Shown piece by piece: positions 26,911 through 34,477 of a stretch of DNA of 64,000 bases. Source of the DNA: Lachnoclostridium sp. An169 (GTDB lineage: Bacteria > Bacillota > Clostridia > Lachnospirales > Lachnospiraceae). The stretch is taken from contig NZ_NFKT01000017.1 in assembly GCF_002160525.1 (NCBI RefSeq), positions 33,557 to 97,556 of the forward strand, given 5' to 3'. Every line of letters begins with the position of its first letter. The first letter of the stretch is position 1. Below the pieces are notes generated by a model. That model saw only the letters and a list, made by a program, of their open reading frames with translations. It was not told where the DNA came from and made no database searches. A program made the position numbers and the translations under genes.

Positions 26911-26966
26911 CCGCAGCGAAACGGATGATACATCTGTAAAAAGATGCTCCCGCTGTTTCGCTGCGG
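26911..26966 (-). terminator. Intrinsic terminator after the DUF1275 gene
   Basis: Twelve-base perfect arms CCGCAGCGAAAC and GTTTCGCTGCGG with a 32-base loop that itself can fold. On the minus strand it is followed by TTTTATTTTCT. It separates the DUF1275 gene from the oxidoreductase operon. Confidence 0.75.
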
Positions 26967-27007
26967 ATACTTTTTATATTTTCAGATCATTGCAGTCTCT
27001 TTATCTA

Positions 27008-27715
27008 TCAAAGCCCTGCTCGCAGAATCTGACCGCTCTTTCCGGTATTACTTCTCCCTTTTTCCTTCTCTGCAGCCAGGTGTCTTACCATCTGCACTCC
27101 TGCCGCAACCGCCGGAATCACGACAAACCAGGCATCATGGACATGGAACATCTGCCAGAGCAGGAAGGATACAGCCACGCCTGCATGGAAAGAAACAAGT
27201 GTACCACCGAAAAATCTTGCCTTGTCCTTCTGCTCCTCATTTTGATTAAGAACCACTTCCGTAAGAGCTGCAGTAAACTGCCGGAAGTTATTTGTCGAAA
27301 AAATCGTCGAGCTGGAAAATCCTCTTGCCCCCTTAAAGCTGCACCATTGAAATGCCGTGGCAAAAAAAATCGGGTACAGACCGAGGATCGGGTTCATGTC
27401 CAGAGGCAGGAACCCCAGAATAACTGCCGCCACAGCTGTGACACATATACTCATGACCTGAATATTGATCTTAGTATGTTTCGGCAGATAAACAGTCAGC
27501 GCAACGGCTGCCATGTAGAGAAGCATCGCTCCCACCCTTAAGAGAACTTCGTAGAAATTCCGCCCCAGGATGCCAGTCACAAGATAGATCATATTCGATG
27601 TCTGGGCCGACCCGAGGAAATCACATCTTGCAAGGATTGCGTAGACCCCCAGGAATCCTCCGATAAATGATAATGTATAATGAAGCCTTGTCTCATACTG
27701 TGCCGTCTCGTCCAT
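27008..27715 (-). CDS. DUF1275 (YoaK-type) membrane protein
   Basis: A 235-residue protein with about six membrane helices. The N-terminal pattern FIGGFLGVYAILARCDFLGSAQTSN (seen in two parts, residues about 16-40) and the central 'QWCSFKGARGFSSSTIFSTNNFR' type block identify the DUF1275/YoaK family. The role of the family is unknown. The RBS is GAGGAG. The gene stands alone between its terminator and the LysR regulator at 27813, which is transcribed the same way and ends 97 bases upstream. Confidence 0.82.
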   Translation of the reverse strand: MDETAQYETRLHYTLSFIGGFLGVYAILARCDFLGSAQTSNMIYLVTGILGRNFYEVLLRVGAMLLYMAAVALTVYLPKHTKINIQVMSICVTAVAAVILGFLPLDMNPILGLYPIFFATAFQWCSFKGARGFSSSTIFSTNNFRQFTAALTEVVLNQNEEQKDKARFFGGTLVSFHAGVAVSFLLWQMFHVHDAWFVVIPAVAAGVQMVRHLAAEKEKGRSNTGKSGQILRAGL

Positions 27716-27812
27716 ACAGCGATTCGTCTCCTCTCACATTTTTCTTTTTCGCGTACCGACGTTATTATAGCACTCAGGCAAAAAGTGTCAAGAAGGGAAC
27801 CGTTTTTTCCGG

Positions 27813-28697
27813 TTACAAATCATGATCATCGTCCATCACAAACTCCCGGAAACGCTGTGCAGCAGGCGGGAGAAATGCCCGTCCGTCGCTGATCATATAA
27901 AAATATCTGTCGTTCTCCGGAAATTCAATCTCCAGTATCTTCACACTCAGTCTTTTCAGCAGATCCATAAAGGGAACCACGGAGACGCCAAATCCCTGTG
28001 CCGTCAGTCCCGCCACAACCTGATCCTCCTCCGTTTCTGCAACAGTCAGGGGATGTCCTCCCGCCTTTTCAAACATCTGATCAACAACACTTCGCAGTCC
28101 TGAAGATCTGGAAAAACCGATGAAAGGATAGGGCAGCAGTTCCTCAAGACTGACTTTTTCTTTCTCTGCCAGCGGATGGTCCTGCGGTGTGATCACTACC
28201 ATCTTCTGCTTTCTGACCGGCACGGCATTCAGCCCCGTCTCTTCTAATGGTCTGGAGCAGAACACCAGGTCATATTTCTTTTCTTTCAGACCTTCGATCA
28301 GTTCTGAAGTGATTCCGGTATGAAAGGTAAAGCGGATGTCCCGCCCTTCGTTCTCCTTCAAAAAACGTGCAGCCATATCCGGGATATATTCCACTCCCAA
28401 AGTCCTCAGGAATCCAAGCCGGATCAGTCCTTCCCCTTTCGCGCTCTTCTGAAGCGAAGCGATCCCTTCATCCAGAGTCGCCAGTGTTTTTTCGGCGCAC
28501 ACAAGAAATTCCTTCCCAAAGCGTGTCAGTTCTGTGTTTCTCCCGCTTTTTTCAAAGAGGGGAACTCCCAGTTCACTCTCAAGCTGCATAATCGCATGGC
28601 TCAGACTTGGCTGTGTGATAAAAAGCTCTTCGGCGGCCTTCCTGTAATGCTTTACATGAGCTAATTTTACAAAATAACGAAGATAAAACAGATTCAA
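27813..28697 (-). CDS. LysR-family transcriptional regulator
   Basis: A 294-residue LTTR. The N-terminal helix-turn-helix (LRYFVKLAHVKHYRKAAEELFITQPSLS, split) covers residues 6-40; a substrate-binding domain spans about 85-294. A TTG at 28697 with AAGGGATGGG just upstream is taken as start because the normal LTTR opening (N-L-F-Y-L-R-Y-F) follows at once; a GTG at 28718 is in frame. It is divergent from a YczE-like membrane protein gene, with a palindromic LTTR box in the shared spacer, so that gene is the likely target. The effector is unknown. Confidence 0.9.
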   Translation of the reverse strand: MNLFYLRYFVKLAHVKHYRKAAEELFITQPSLSHAIMQLESELGVPLFEKSGRNTELTRFGKEFLVCAEKTLATLDEGIASLQKSAKGEGLIRLGFLRTLGVEYIPDMAARFLKENEGRDIRFTFHTGITSELIEGLKEKKYDLVFCSRPLEETGLNAVPVRKQKMVVITPQDHPLAEKEKVSLEELLPYPFIGFSRSSGLRSVVDQMFEKAGGHPLTVAETEEDQVVAGLTAQGFGVSVVPFMDLLKRLSVKILEIEFPENDRYFYMISDGRAFLPPAAQRFREFVMDDDHDL

Positions 28698-28758
28698 TTT
28701 TTCCCATCCCTTCTGCACAAGATTATTTTATACAATAGAATACTATCACACCGTACTC

Positions 28759-28777
28759 TGATAGAAAATATCTATCA
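28759..28777. promoter_or_regulatory. LysR-type binding box
   Basis: TGATAGA-AAATA-TCTATCA is a perfect 19-base palindrome containing ATAG-N7-CTAT, which fits the T-N11-A rule of LTTR sites. It lies in the divergent spacer 62 bases from the regulator start. Confidence 0.65.
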
Positions 28778-28796
28778 TTCCATGAAAATTATTTAT

Positions 28797-28825
28797 TTGC
28801 CAAAGCTGTACAGAATCGCTAGACT
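28797..28825 (+). promoter_or_regulatory. Candidate promoter of the YczE-like gene
   Basis: TTGCCA, a 17-base spacer and TAGACT precede the gene by 46 bases. The LTTR palindrome lies 20 bases upstream of the -35, the usual activating position. Confidence 0.5.
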
Positions 28826-28871
28826 GTAATTCGGCGTAATTCTTTATTATTCAATGCCAGAAGGAGTGAAA

Positions 28872-29558
28872 ATGAACATGAACAAAGATGAACGGCACAT
28901 ATGGCGGGGTGAACTGGCCCTTATCGTCGCCGTGGTCATCAACAGTTTCGGCGTTGTACTGATGTTGTACTCCAACGCAGGGATCTCTGCCATCTCCAGT
29001 GTGCCATATGCCTTTACCGATGTATTTCCCCAGCTTACACTCGGGACATGGACTTATCTTTTTCAGGGTCTTCTGATCTTAAGCCTGATGATTCTGAGGA
29101 AACATTTTGTCCCGGTCTATCTGTTCAGTTTTGCAGTTGGATTTGTGTTCAGTGAACTGCTTGATGTGCATGAATCATGGATACAGGTACTGCCGGATAC
29201 TCTGCCATGCCGGATCCTGTATTTTCTGATCAGTTACATTCTGATCAGTCTGGGGATCGCTCTTTCCAACCGCTGCGGGCTCCCCATCATACCTACCGAT
29301 CTCTTTCCCCGGGAGCTTTCCCAGATCACAGGTATCGGATACCCGGTAATCAAAATCAGCTTTGACGTGATCTGCCTTGCCATTACAGCGGTCATGACCT
29401 TTGTTTTCCTGGGGCATCTGGACGGGCTCGGAATCGGCACGGTTCTGGCGGCTTTTACAACCGGAAAAGCAGTGGGACTGGCAGGCTCACTTTTAGATCG
29501 GAAATTCCGCTTTGTCTCATTTCTTACAGAAAAAGCAGATGCAGATCTTCCCGCCTGA
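28872..29558 (+). CDS. YczE/YyaS/YitT-type membrane protein
   Basis: A 228-residue membrane protein with five to six helices. The opening LALIVAVVINSFGVVLM and the ISAISSVPYAF segment, and later GLPIIPTDLFPREL and GLGIGTVLAAFTTGK, match the YczE/YyaS family, of unknown function. The ATG at 28872 is used since AAGGAG sits seven bases upstream; an ATG at 28854 is in frame. Divergent LysR regulator and shared box suggest it is induced by that regulator. Confidence 0.78.
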   Translation: MNMNKDERHIWRGELALIVAVVINSFGVVLMLYSNAGISAISSVPYAFTDVFPQLTLGTWTYLFQGLLILSLMILRKHFVPVYLFSFAVGFVFSELLDVHESWIQVLPDTLPCRILYFLISYILISLGIALSNRCGLPIIPTDLFPRELSQITGIGYPVIKISFDVICLAITAVMTFVFLGHLDGLGIGTVLAAFTTGKAVGLAGSLLDRKFRFVSFLTEKADADLPA

Positions 29559-29581
29559 AGACCGCATCTGCCATCACTTCT
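29535..29581 (+). terminator. Weak hairpin overlapping the 3' end of the YczE-like gene
   Basis: GCAGATGC and GCATCTGC form an 8-base stem with a long loop, followed by CATCACTTCTTTTTTA. The stem spans the stop codon. Confidence 0.4.
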
Positions 29582-29588
29582 TTTTTAT

Positions 29589-29696
29589 CTATAAGTTTTC
29601 TTTTACCCAGCTCTTGATATCGATACCATTCAGAAGCTTTCCCTCTCTCCATTCTGCTGCCGGGCAGTGTTCTTCCAGGCTTTTTTGTCCATCCAG
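29589..29696 (-). pseudogene. Orphan C-terminal tail, possibly of a flavodoxin-like protein
   Basis: A 35-codon frame without a start codon, ending WREGKLLNGIDIKSWVKENL and stop. The ending is like the C-terminal helix region of flavodoxin-type proteins. A stop codon in frame lies just upstream. The remaining spacer to 29785 shows no gene. Identification is tentative. Confidence 0.25.
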
Positions 29697-29785
29697 TTAA
29701 GATCCTTCCGGGTGTAAGGTTCCTTTCACATGACGCCCCGACAGTACCGGCTTATGTACCGTCAGCAGCACGACCGCGCTCCCGG

Positions 29786-31195
29786 TCAGTAGATCAGATT
29801 CGCCAGAAGTACCAGGATCGGAATCGCTATCAGCGTCCTCTCCAGGAAAATCAGGAGCAGCTTCCAGAAGCCCAGAGGCACTTCGCTCTTGATCACAACC
29901 GTTCCCACCTCGGTCAGATAGATGATCTGTACAAGGGACAGGGCCCCGATAATAAACGTGGTCTTAACTGCCACATCTGAACCTGCCAGCAGCAGCGCCG
30001 GGATAAACATATCGGTAAATCCGACCAGGGTCGCCGGTGCCACAACAAAAGCATCCTCCACGCCGAAGAGCTGAAGGTAGAGTCCCATGGGGTAGGAGAT
30101 CCAGTCAAAGAAGGGCGTATAAGTGGCGATAGCCAGGGCTATAACTCCCCAGGATGCCACGATGGGGATCAGGTCAAAGAGGGTTCCCATCATAACCTCC
30201 AGCCCGCTGACCAGCACGGTATCCACATGGAATTCACTGGCACGCTTACAGCTCGACTCCAGGGCAAAGGAAAGCACGCCTTTCTCTTCCGGCCGGTCCT
30301 CTGCCACCCGTCTTCCCGTCGCTTCCCGGTAAGTATTGGGGATCGTGCGGATCGGAGGAATTCTGGCAATGATCACCGCCAGTATCACTCCCACCACACA
30401 GACGCAGAGATAAAAGATGGGGAAACTGGAATCCAGTCCGATAGTCTCCGCCACCATCAGACAGAAGGGCACGGATACGAGAGAAAAATTCGTCATAATA
30501 TACCCGGCCTCCCGCTTGGTGTAGAATCCCTTCATATACTGCTCTCTTGTCAGGATCACTGCCGCATTGGCAGCGCCGAACCAGGATGCAATCAGGTCCA
30601 CGGACGCCCGCCCCGGCACATGGAACAGCGGACGCACCACCGGGCGGGTGATCACACCCAGGAATTCCATGATTCCGCAGTCTGTAAGGAACGGCAGGAC
30701 AAAGCTGAAGGCGATCAGGATGCAGAACAGAGTCCCGCACAGGTCGATGATCGTTCCGCCTGTATCCGCGGAGATCACAAATTCCGGTCCCACACCAAAC
30801 AGCACCATCACGCCCACAACCGCGCCGATAATCTTGGAGATAAGGTACAGCGGCGTGGTGCAGAACGCCTTGCTCAAGTAGCGGTTCTTCCGGATCAGGT
30901 CCGGTTTGAAAATGAAATCAGCCAGGCTTACCGCCGCCGACACCACCAGAAGCAGGGTCACAATGTAGATCAGACTTCCGCCCAGAAGCGCCTGAATCCA
31001 CATCTTCACAAAATCAAGCAGTGTGGTAAATGACGACTCATAGGGAATCGGCACAAGGAACATCAGCACGCCGAAAGCCGAGCCCACAAGAAATTTGATC
31101 ATGTTTTTCCTGTTCACATACGATCCGGCAGCCTTAATTCCGGTCTGTTCTTTCCCCGCTTCACTGGCCTGGGGTTTTTTTTCTTCTGTTTTCAT
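29786..31195 (-). CDS. YjiH-type nucleoside-recognition (Gate) domain transporter
   Basis: A 469-residue polytopic membrane protein with about ten to eleven helices. It carries two Gate/nucleoside-recognition segments (around 140-260 and 330-440), with blocks such as DLIASWFGAANAAVILT and TLVGFTDMFIPALLLAG. The YjiH family has no firm substrate. As the third gene of an aminotransferase and iron-type dehydrogenase operon under a MerR-family regulator, it is likely to move the substrate or product of those enzymes. It starts 24 bases after the dehydrogenase gene. Confidence 0.82.
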   Translation of the reverse strand: MKTEEKKPQASEAGKEQTGIKAAGSYVNRKNMIKFLVGSAFGVLMFLVPIPYESSFTTLLDFVKMWIQALLGGSLIYIVTLLLVVSAAVSLADFIFKPDLIRKNRYLSKAFCTTPLYLISKIIGAVVGVMVLFGVGPEFVISADTGGTIIDLCGTLFCILIAFSFVLPFLTDCGIMEFLGVITRPVVRPLFHVPGRASVDLIASWFGAANAAVILTREQYMKGFYTKREAGYIMTNFSLVSVPFCLMVAETIGLDSSFPIFYLCVCVVGVILAVIIARIPPIRTIPNTYREATGRRVAEDRPEEKGVLSFALESSCKRASEFHVDTVLVSGLEVMMGTLFDLIPIVASWGVIALAIATYTPFFDWISYPMGLYLQLFGVEDAFVVAPATLVGFTDMFIPALLLAGSDVAVKTTFIIGALSLVQIIYLTEVGTVVIKSEVPLGFWKLLLIFLERTLIAIPILVLLANLIY

Positions 31196-31219
31196 TCTTC
31201 TTTTTTCCCTTCTTCTTTT

Positions 31220-32296
31220 CTATGCCAGTTCTTCCACCACTTTCATGGCTTCAAAGATCATATCTTCTGTTACGGGATACGGAATATGCTCCATATCCGG
31301 GCCGCTGACGGTCTCCTTCAATACGTCCTTCAGGTAATCCCGGTCAAGAGGTACCTGCATCTCTTTCAGGGTGGAAGGAATGCCCAGCTCCTTTAAGAAT
31401 CCCTTTGCCTCTTTCAGGCGCTCTGTGTCTTTATCCACTGCAAGCTGCACGAGCACACCATATGCCACCACATCCCCGTGAAGATATCTCTCCTCAAATC
31501 CCGGGAGCAGCACCAGACCGTAGTATACGGAGTGGGCAATGGCACAGTTGTAGTCGTCGAGCACCATCAGGGATACCATTCCCGTGCTGACAATATTTGC
31601 CAGTACCGCCTGTTCCAGATCATAGGATGCTATGTTTTCTCTGCAGTCTTTCAATGCCTGGACGCCATGTTCCAGGAGCGGTCCGTAGCAGAGATTGCTG
31701 ATCTCCCGTCCCAGAGATGAGCTGTGATCCAGGCGGTCTCCTCTGGCTGCAAAATGACACTCGAAAAATTTACCCATAGTGTCACCCATGCCTGCCCGCA
31801 GGTATTTCCAGGGCGCATCCGCGATCACCCGGGTGTTGATAAAGCAGTGTCTCGCCGGCTTCTCAAAGAAATAGAAGCTGTCAAAGTTGCCGTCCTCTTT
31901 ATAGACCACGGACAGAGCTGTTGTCGCCGCACAGGTTGCCGCGATCGTAGGGAAGGTAAATACAGGAAGCCCCGCCCTGTCCGCAGCGCCTTTTGCGGTA
32001 TCCAGAGCCTTGCCTCCGCCCATGCCGAAGATCATATCCGCCTTCAGCTCTTTTGCCTCAGAAGCCCATCTCTCAATGTTTCCCGGTGTGCAGTCCTCGC
32101 CGAACACACCTCTCCCGACAATATGAAGCCCGGAACCTTCCAGAGCCTTCCCAAGCAGATCTTCCGCCGCTTCAAACGCCTTCTTCCCGCCGATCAGCAG
32201 GATCCGCTCTCCATAAGGGGCACACACTTCCGGCACAAGGTCATATGCGTCTTCCCCGATCGTATAATTTGCAAAATAAACCGTATATGATTTCAT
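31220..32296 (-). CDS. Iron-containing (GldA-like) alcohol dehydrogenase
   Basis: A 358-residue metal-dependent dehydrogenase of the glycerol-dehydrogenase group. The NAD-binding loop is FGMGGGKALDTAK (about 90-102). Probable metal ligands are Asp in AGMGDTMGKF (near 170), His in CAIAHSVYYG (near 253) and His in ERYLHGDVVAYG (near 271). The substrate is likely a polyol or hydroxyketone; it cannot be read. Its ATG overlaps the stop of the aminotransferase gene by four bases, so the two are translationally coupled. Confidence 0.85.
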   Translation of the reverse strand: MKSYTVYFANYTIGEDAYDLVPEVCAPYGERILLIGGKKAFEAAEDLLGKALEGSGLHIVGRGVFGEDCTPGNIERWASEAKELKADMIFGMGGGKALDTAKGAADRAGLPVFTFPTIAATCAATTALSVVYKEDGNFDSFYFFEKPARHCFINTRVIADAPWKYLRAGMGDTMGKFFECHFAARGDRLDHSSSLGREISNLCYGPLLEHGVQALKDCRENIASYDLEQAVLANIVSTGMVSLMVLDDYNCAIAHSVYYGLVLLPGFEERYLHGDVVAYGVLVQLAVDKDTERLKEAKGFLKELGIPSTLKEMQVPLDRDYLKDVLKETVSGPDMEHIPYPVTEDMIFEAMKVVEELA

Positions 32297-33471
32297 GATA
32301 CAAGCTCCTTTAACTTTGCCAGGCGGCGCAGTGCTTCGTCAATTGTTTCCTTCTCGCGGGCAAAATGCAGACGGATCAGATTATTCACTTCTTCCTTGAA
32401 GAAACTGGATCCCGGCACTGCAGCCACCTTGATATTTTTAATCATCCACTCGCAGAACTCCAGATCCGTATATCCCGCAAACATGGGAAGATCGAGAAAT
32501 TCCTGAATGTCGATGAGCACGAAATAAGTTCCCTGGGGCACGTTGTGTTTCAGCCCGATCTCATCCAGTCCCTTGAGGAAATAATTCCTCTTTTCCGTGT
32601 AGGTCCGTAAAAGTTCCTCATAGTAGGAGGGCGGGAACTTCAGCCCGGTCACCGCCGCCTCCTGCAGGGGTGCCGCAGCTCCCACAGTCAGGAAATCATG
32701 GACCTTTTTTGCAGCCTCAATCACTTCTTCCGGTCCGATCAGATATCCAAGCCGCCATCCTGTGATCGAGTAGGTCTTGGACAGTGAATTGCAGGTGATG
32801 GTGTGTTCATACATGCCCGGCAGGGATGCCATACACGTATGATGATACGGCGCATACACCATATGCTCATATACCTCGTCCGTCACCACAAAGGCGTCAT
32901 ATTTTACAGCCAGCTCCCCGATCTGCATCAGTTCTTCCCGGGAGAACACCTTCCCGCATGGGTTGGAGGGATTGCAGACGATGATTGCCTTCGCTCCTGC
33001 CCGGAATCCATCTTCCACAAGACGGATATCAAAACCGTACTCCGGCGGTACAAGAGGGATGTAAATGGGCTCTGCTCCGGAGAGGATGGCATCCGCCCCG
33101 TAATTCTCATAAAAAGGCGAGAACACCATAACCTTATCGCCGGGGTTGCAGATCGTCATCATGGCGCACATCATCGCCTCCGTGCCCCCGCACGTCACCA
33201 CGATCTCCGTTTCCGGATCAATGGTCCTCCCGATCGCCCTCCCCTGTTTCTCCGCCAGGGCCTCACGGAAATTCTCGGCTCCAAACGTGACGGAATACTG
33301 GTGCGGTCCCGCATATGCGGCTTTCGCCAGGGCGTCCATGATCTCTTTTGGCGGGTCAAAATCCGGAAATCCCTGAGACAGGTTGATGGCCCCGTACTCG
33401 TCACTGATCCTTGTCATCCTGCGGATCACGGAATCTGTAAACGTCCCGACCCGCTCGCTCAATTTCGGCAT
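32293..33471 (-). CDS. Class I/II PLP-dependent aminotransferase
   Basis: A 392-residue fold-type I aminotransferase. Visible are INLSQGFPDFDPP (29-41), the substrate/PLP block NPSNPCGKVFSREE (167-180), TDEVYEHMVY (197-206) with the PLP-ring Asp, and the Schiff-base Lys232 in NSLSKTYSITGWRLGY. The final Arg binding the substrate carboxylate is expected in NLIRLHFA near 375. Specificity, aspartate-like or aromatic/methionine-like, is not clear. It is the first gene of a three-gene operon controlled by a divergent MerR-family promoter. Confidence 0.88.
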   Translation of the reverse strand: MPKLSERVGTFTDSVIRRMTRISDEYGAINLSQGFPDFDPPKEIMDALAKAAYAGPHQYSVTFGAENFREALAEKQGRAIGRTIDPETEIVVTCGGTEAMMCAMMTICNPGDKVMVFSPFYENYGADAILSGAEPIYIPLVPPEYGFDIRLVEDGFRAGAKAIIVCNPSNPCGKVFSREELMQIGELAVKYDAFVVTDEVYEHMVYAPYHHTCMASLPGMYEHTITCNSLSKTYSITGWRLGYLIGPEEVIEAAKKVHDFLTVGAAAPLQEAAVTGLKFPPSYYEELLRTYTEKRNYFLKGLDEIGLKHNVPQGTYFVLIDIQEFLDLPMFAGYTDLEFCEWMIKNIKVAAVPGSSFFKEEVNNLIRLHFAREKETIDEALRRLAKLKELVS

Positions 33472-33533
33472 AATACACTCTTCCTTTCTTTTTTCTGATT
33501 TACTTTTTCCAACCGGCTTTTCTCTCCAATGAA

Positions 33534-33562
33534 TTGACTCGTTGTATCAGCCTGTATATAAT
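33534..33562 (+). promoter_or_regulatory. Promoter of the MerR-family regulator
   Basis: TTGACT (33534-33539), a 17-base spacer and TATAAT (33557-33562). Its -10 overlaps the -10 of the divergent operon promoter, so the two compete. Confidence 0.7.
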
Positions 33563-33588
33563 AAAGTATAACGTTACGGTATAGTCAA
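33558..33588 (-). promoter_or_regulatory. MerR-type promoter with 19-base spacer and internal dyad
   Basis: On the minus strand TTGACT (33583-33588) and TATTAT (33558-33563) are separated by 19 bases. The spacer holds ATACCGTAACGTTATACT, a MerR/BmrR-class dyad. Such over-long spacers are twisted into working form by an activated MerR dimer. It directs the aminotransferase-dehydrogenase-transporter operon. Confidence 0.78.
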
Positions 33589-33628
33589 GAAGAAAATGTA
33601 TAAATATGCAGAAAAGAGGGCAAATAAT

Positions 33629-34477
33629 ATGCAAAAATTCAATAATCCATGCATAAAGACAGGAGACTTTGCCAGATTATGCGGCACAAACAAGAGAACT
33701 CTTTTCCACTATGATGAGATCGGACTCTTTTCACCCGCTTATACAGATGAAAAAGGATACCGCTATTACAGCGAGAACCAGTGCGATGTATTTTTCACCA
33801 TCACCTGTCTGAAAGAACTGGGCATGCCGCTCAAAGAGATCCGGGAGTATATCAGCCACCGGGATCCCGCAGACATCCGCCGTCTCCTTGAAGAACAGCA
33901 GAAAAAAGTAGCGGCTGAACTCGAACAGCTCAGCCGCATTCAGACGGTCATTGACACAAAGCTCTCTCTTCTGGCCCGGGCAGAAGAACTTGAAGACGTC
34001 ACAGATCTCTCAGAAGTTTTTCTGGAGACCTGTGAGGAAGAGGAATTCCTGGTTTTAAGCGATCCTCTCTACAGTAACGATCACGACCGGATCTTTTCCG
34101 TGCTCTGCAGTCACATCGCCTCCTGCAGCCAGGCACACCTCAATTCCGGACATCCTTACGGGGCTATGATGCCCGTCTCCTCCCTGAGAGAGGGGGACTG
34201 CGAGACATATGCATATTTCTTCACAAAAACGAAGCTGCCCCCTGAAAAAATCCCCCGCCACATAGACGTTCACCGGAAGGAAGCCGGAACCTATGCGGCG
34301 GTCTATCTGCGGGGAGACTATTACGCCTCGGAAGAAGCCTTCCGCACCCTGTTGGAATATGTGGACCGGCAGGGACTCCTTACCGGAGAATTCGTATATA
34401 AGGAAGCAGTCCTGGATGAACTCTCCGCCCGGGAGGAAGATTATCTGACACGGATATCCGTCCGGTGCCGGAATTAA
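33629..34477 (+). CDS. MerR-family activator with C-terminal effector-binding domain
   Basis: A 282-residue BmrR/TipA-like regulator. The DNA-binding helix-wing region is TGDFARLCGTNKRTLFHYDE with GYRYYSENQ in residues about 9-55. A coiled-coil dimer helix (about 80-125) follows, then a GyrI-like effector domain (about 140-282). The ATG at 33629 has GAGGG at good spacing; an earlier ATG at 33596 is in frame. It is divergent from the operon whose promoter has the 19-base spacer, and it overlaps the oppositely transcribed ABC permease gene by four bases at the 3' ends. Confidence 0.88.
   Translation: MQKFNNPCIKTGDFARLCGTNKRTLFHYDEIGLFSPAYTDEKGYRYYSENQCDVFFTITCLKELGMPLKEIREYISHRDPADIRRLLEEQQKKVAAELEQLSRIQTVIDTKLSLLARAEELEDVTDLSEVFLETCEEEEFLVLSDPLYSNDHDRIFSVLCSHIASCSQAHLNSGHPYGAMMPVSSLREGDCETYAYFFTKTKLPPEKIPRHIDVHRKEAGTYAAVYLRGDYYASEEAFRTLLEYVDRQGLLTGEFVYKEAVLDELSAREEDYLTRISVRCRN

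Noticed and set aside
28320..28664. Plus-strand frame within the LysR gene
   Set aside because: It is antisense to the regulator, and no start signal or motif supports it.
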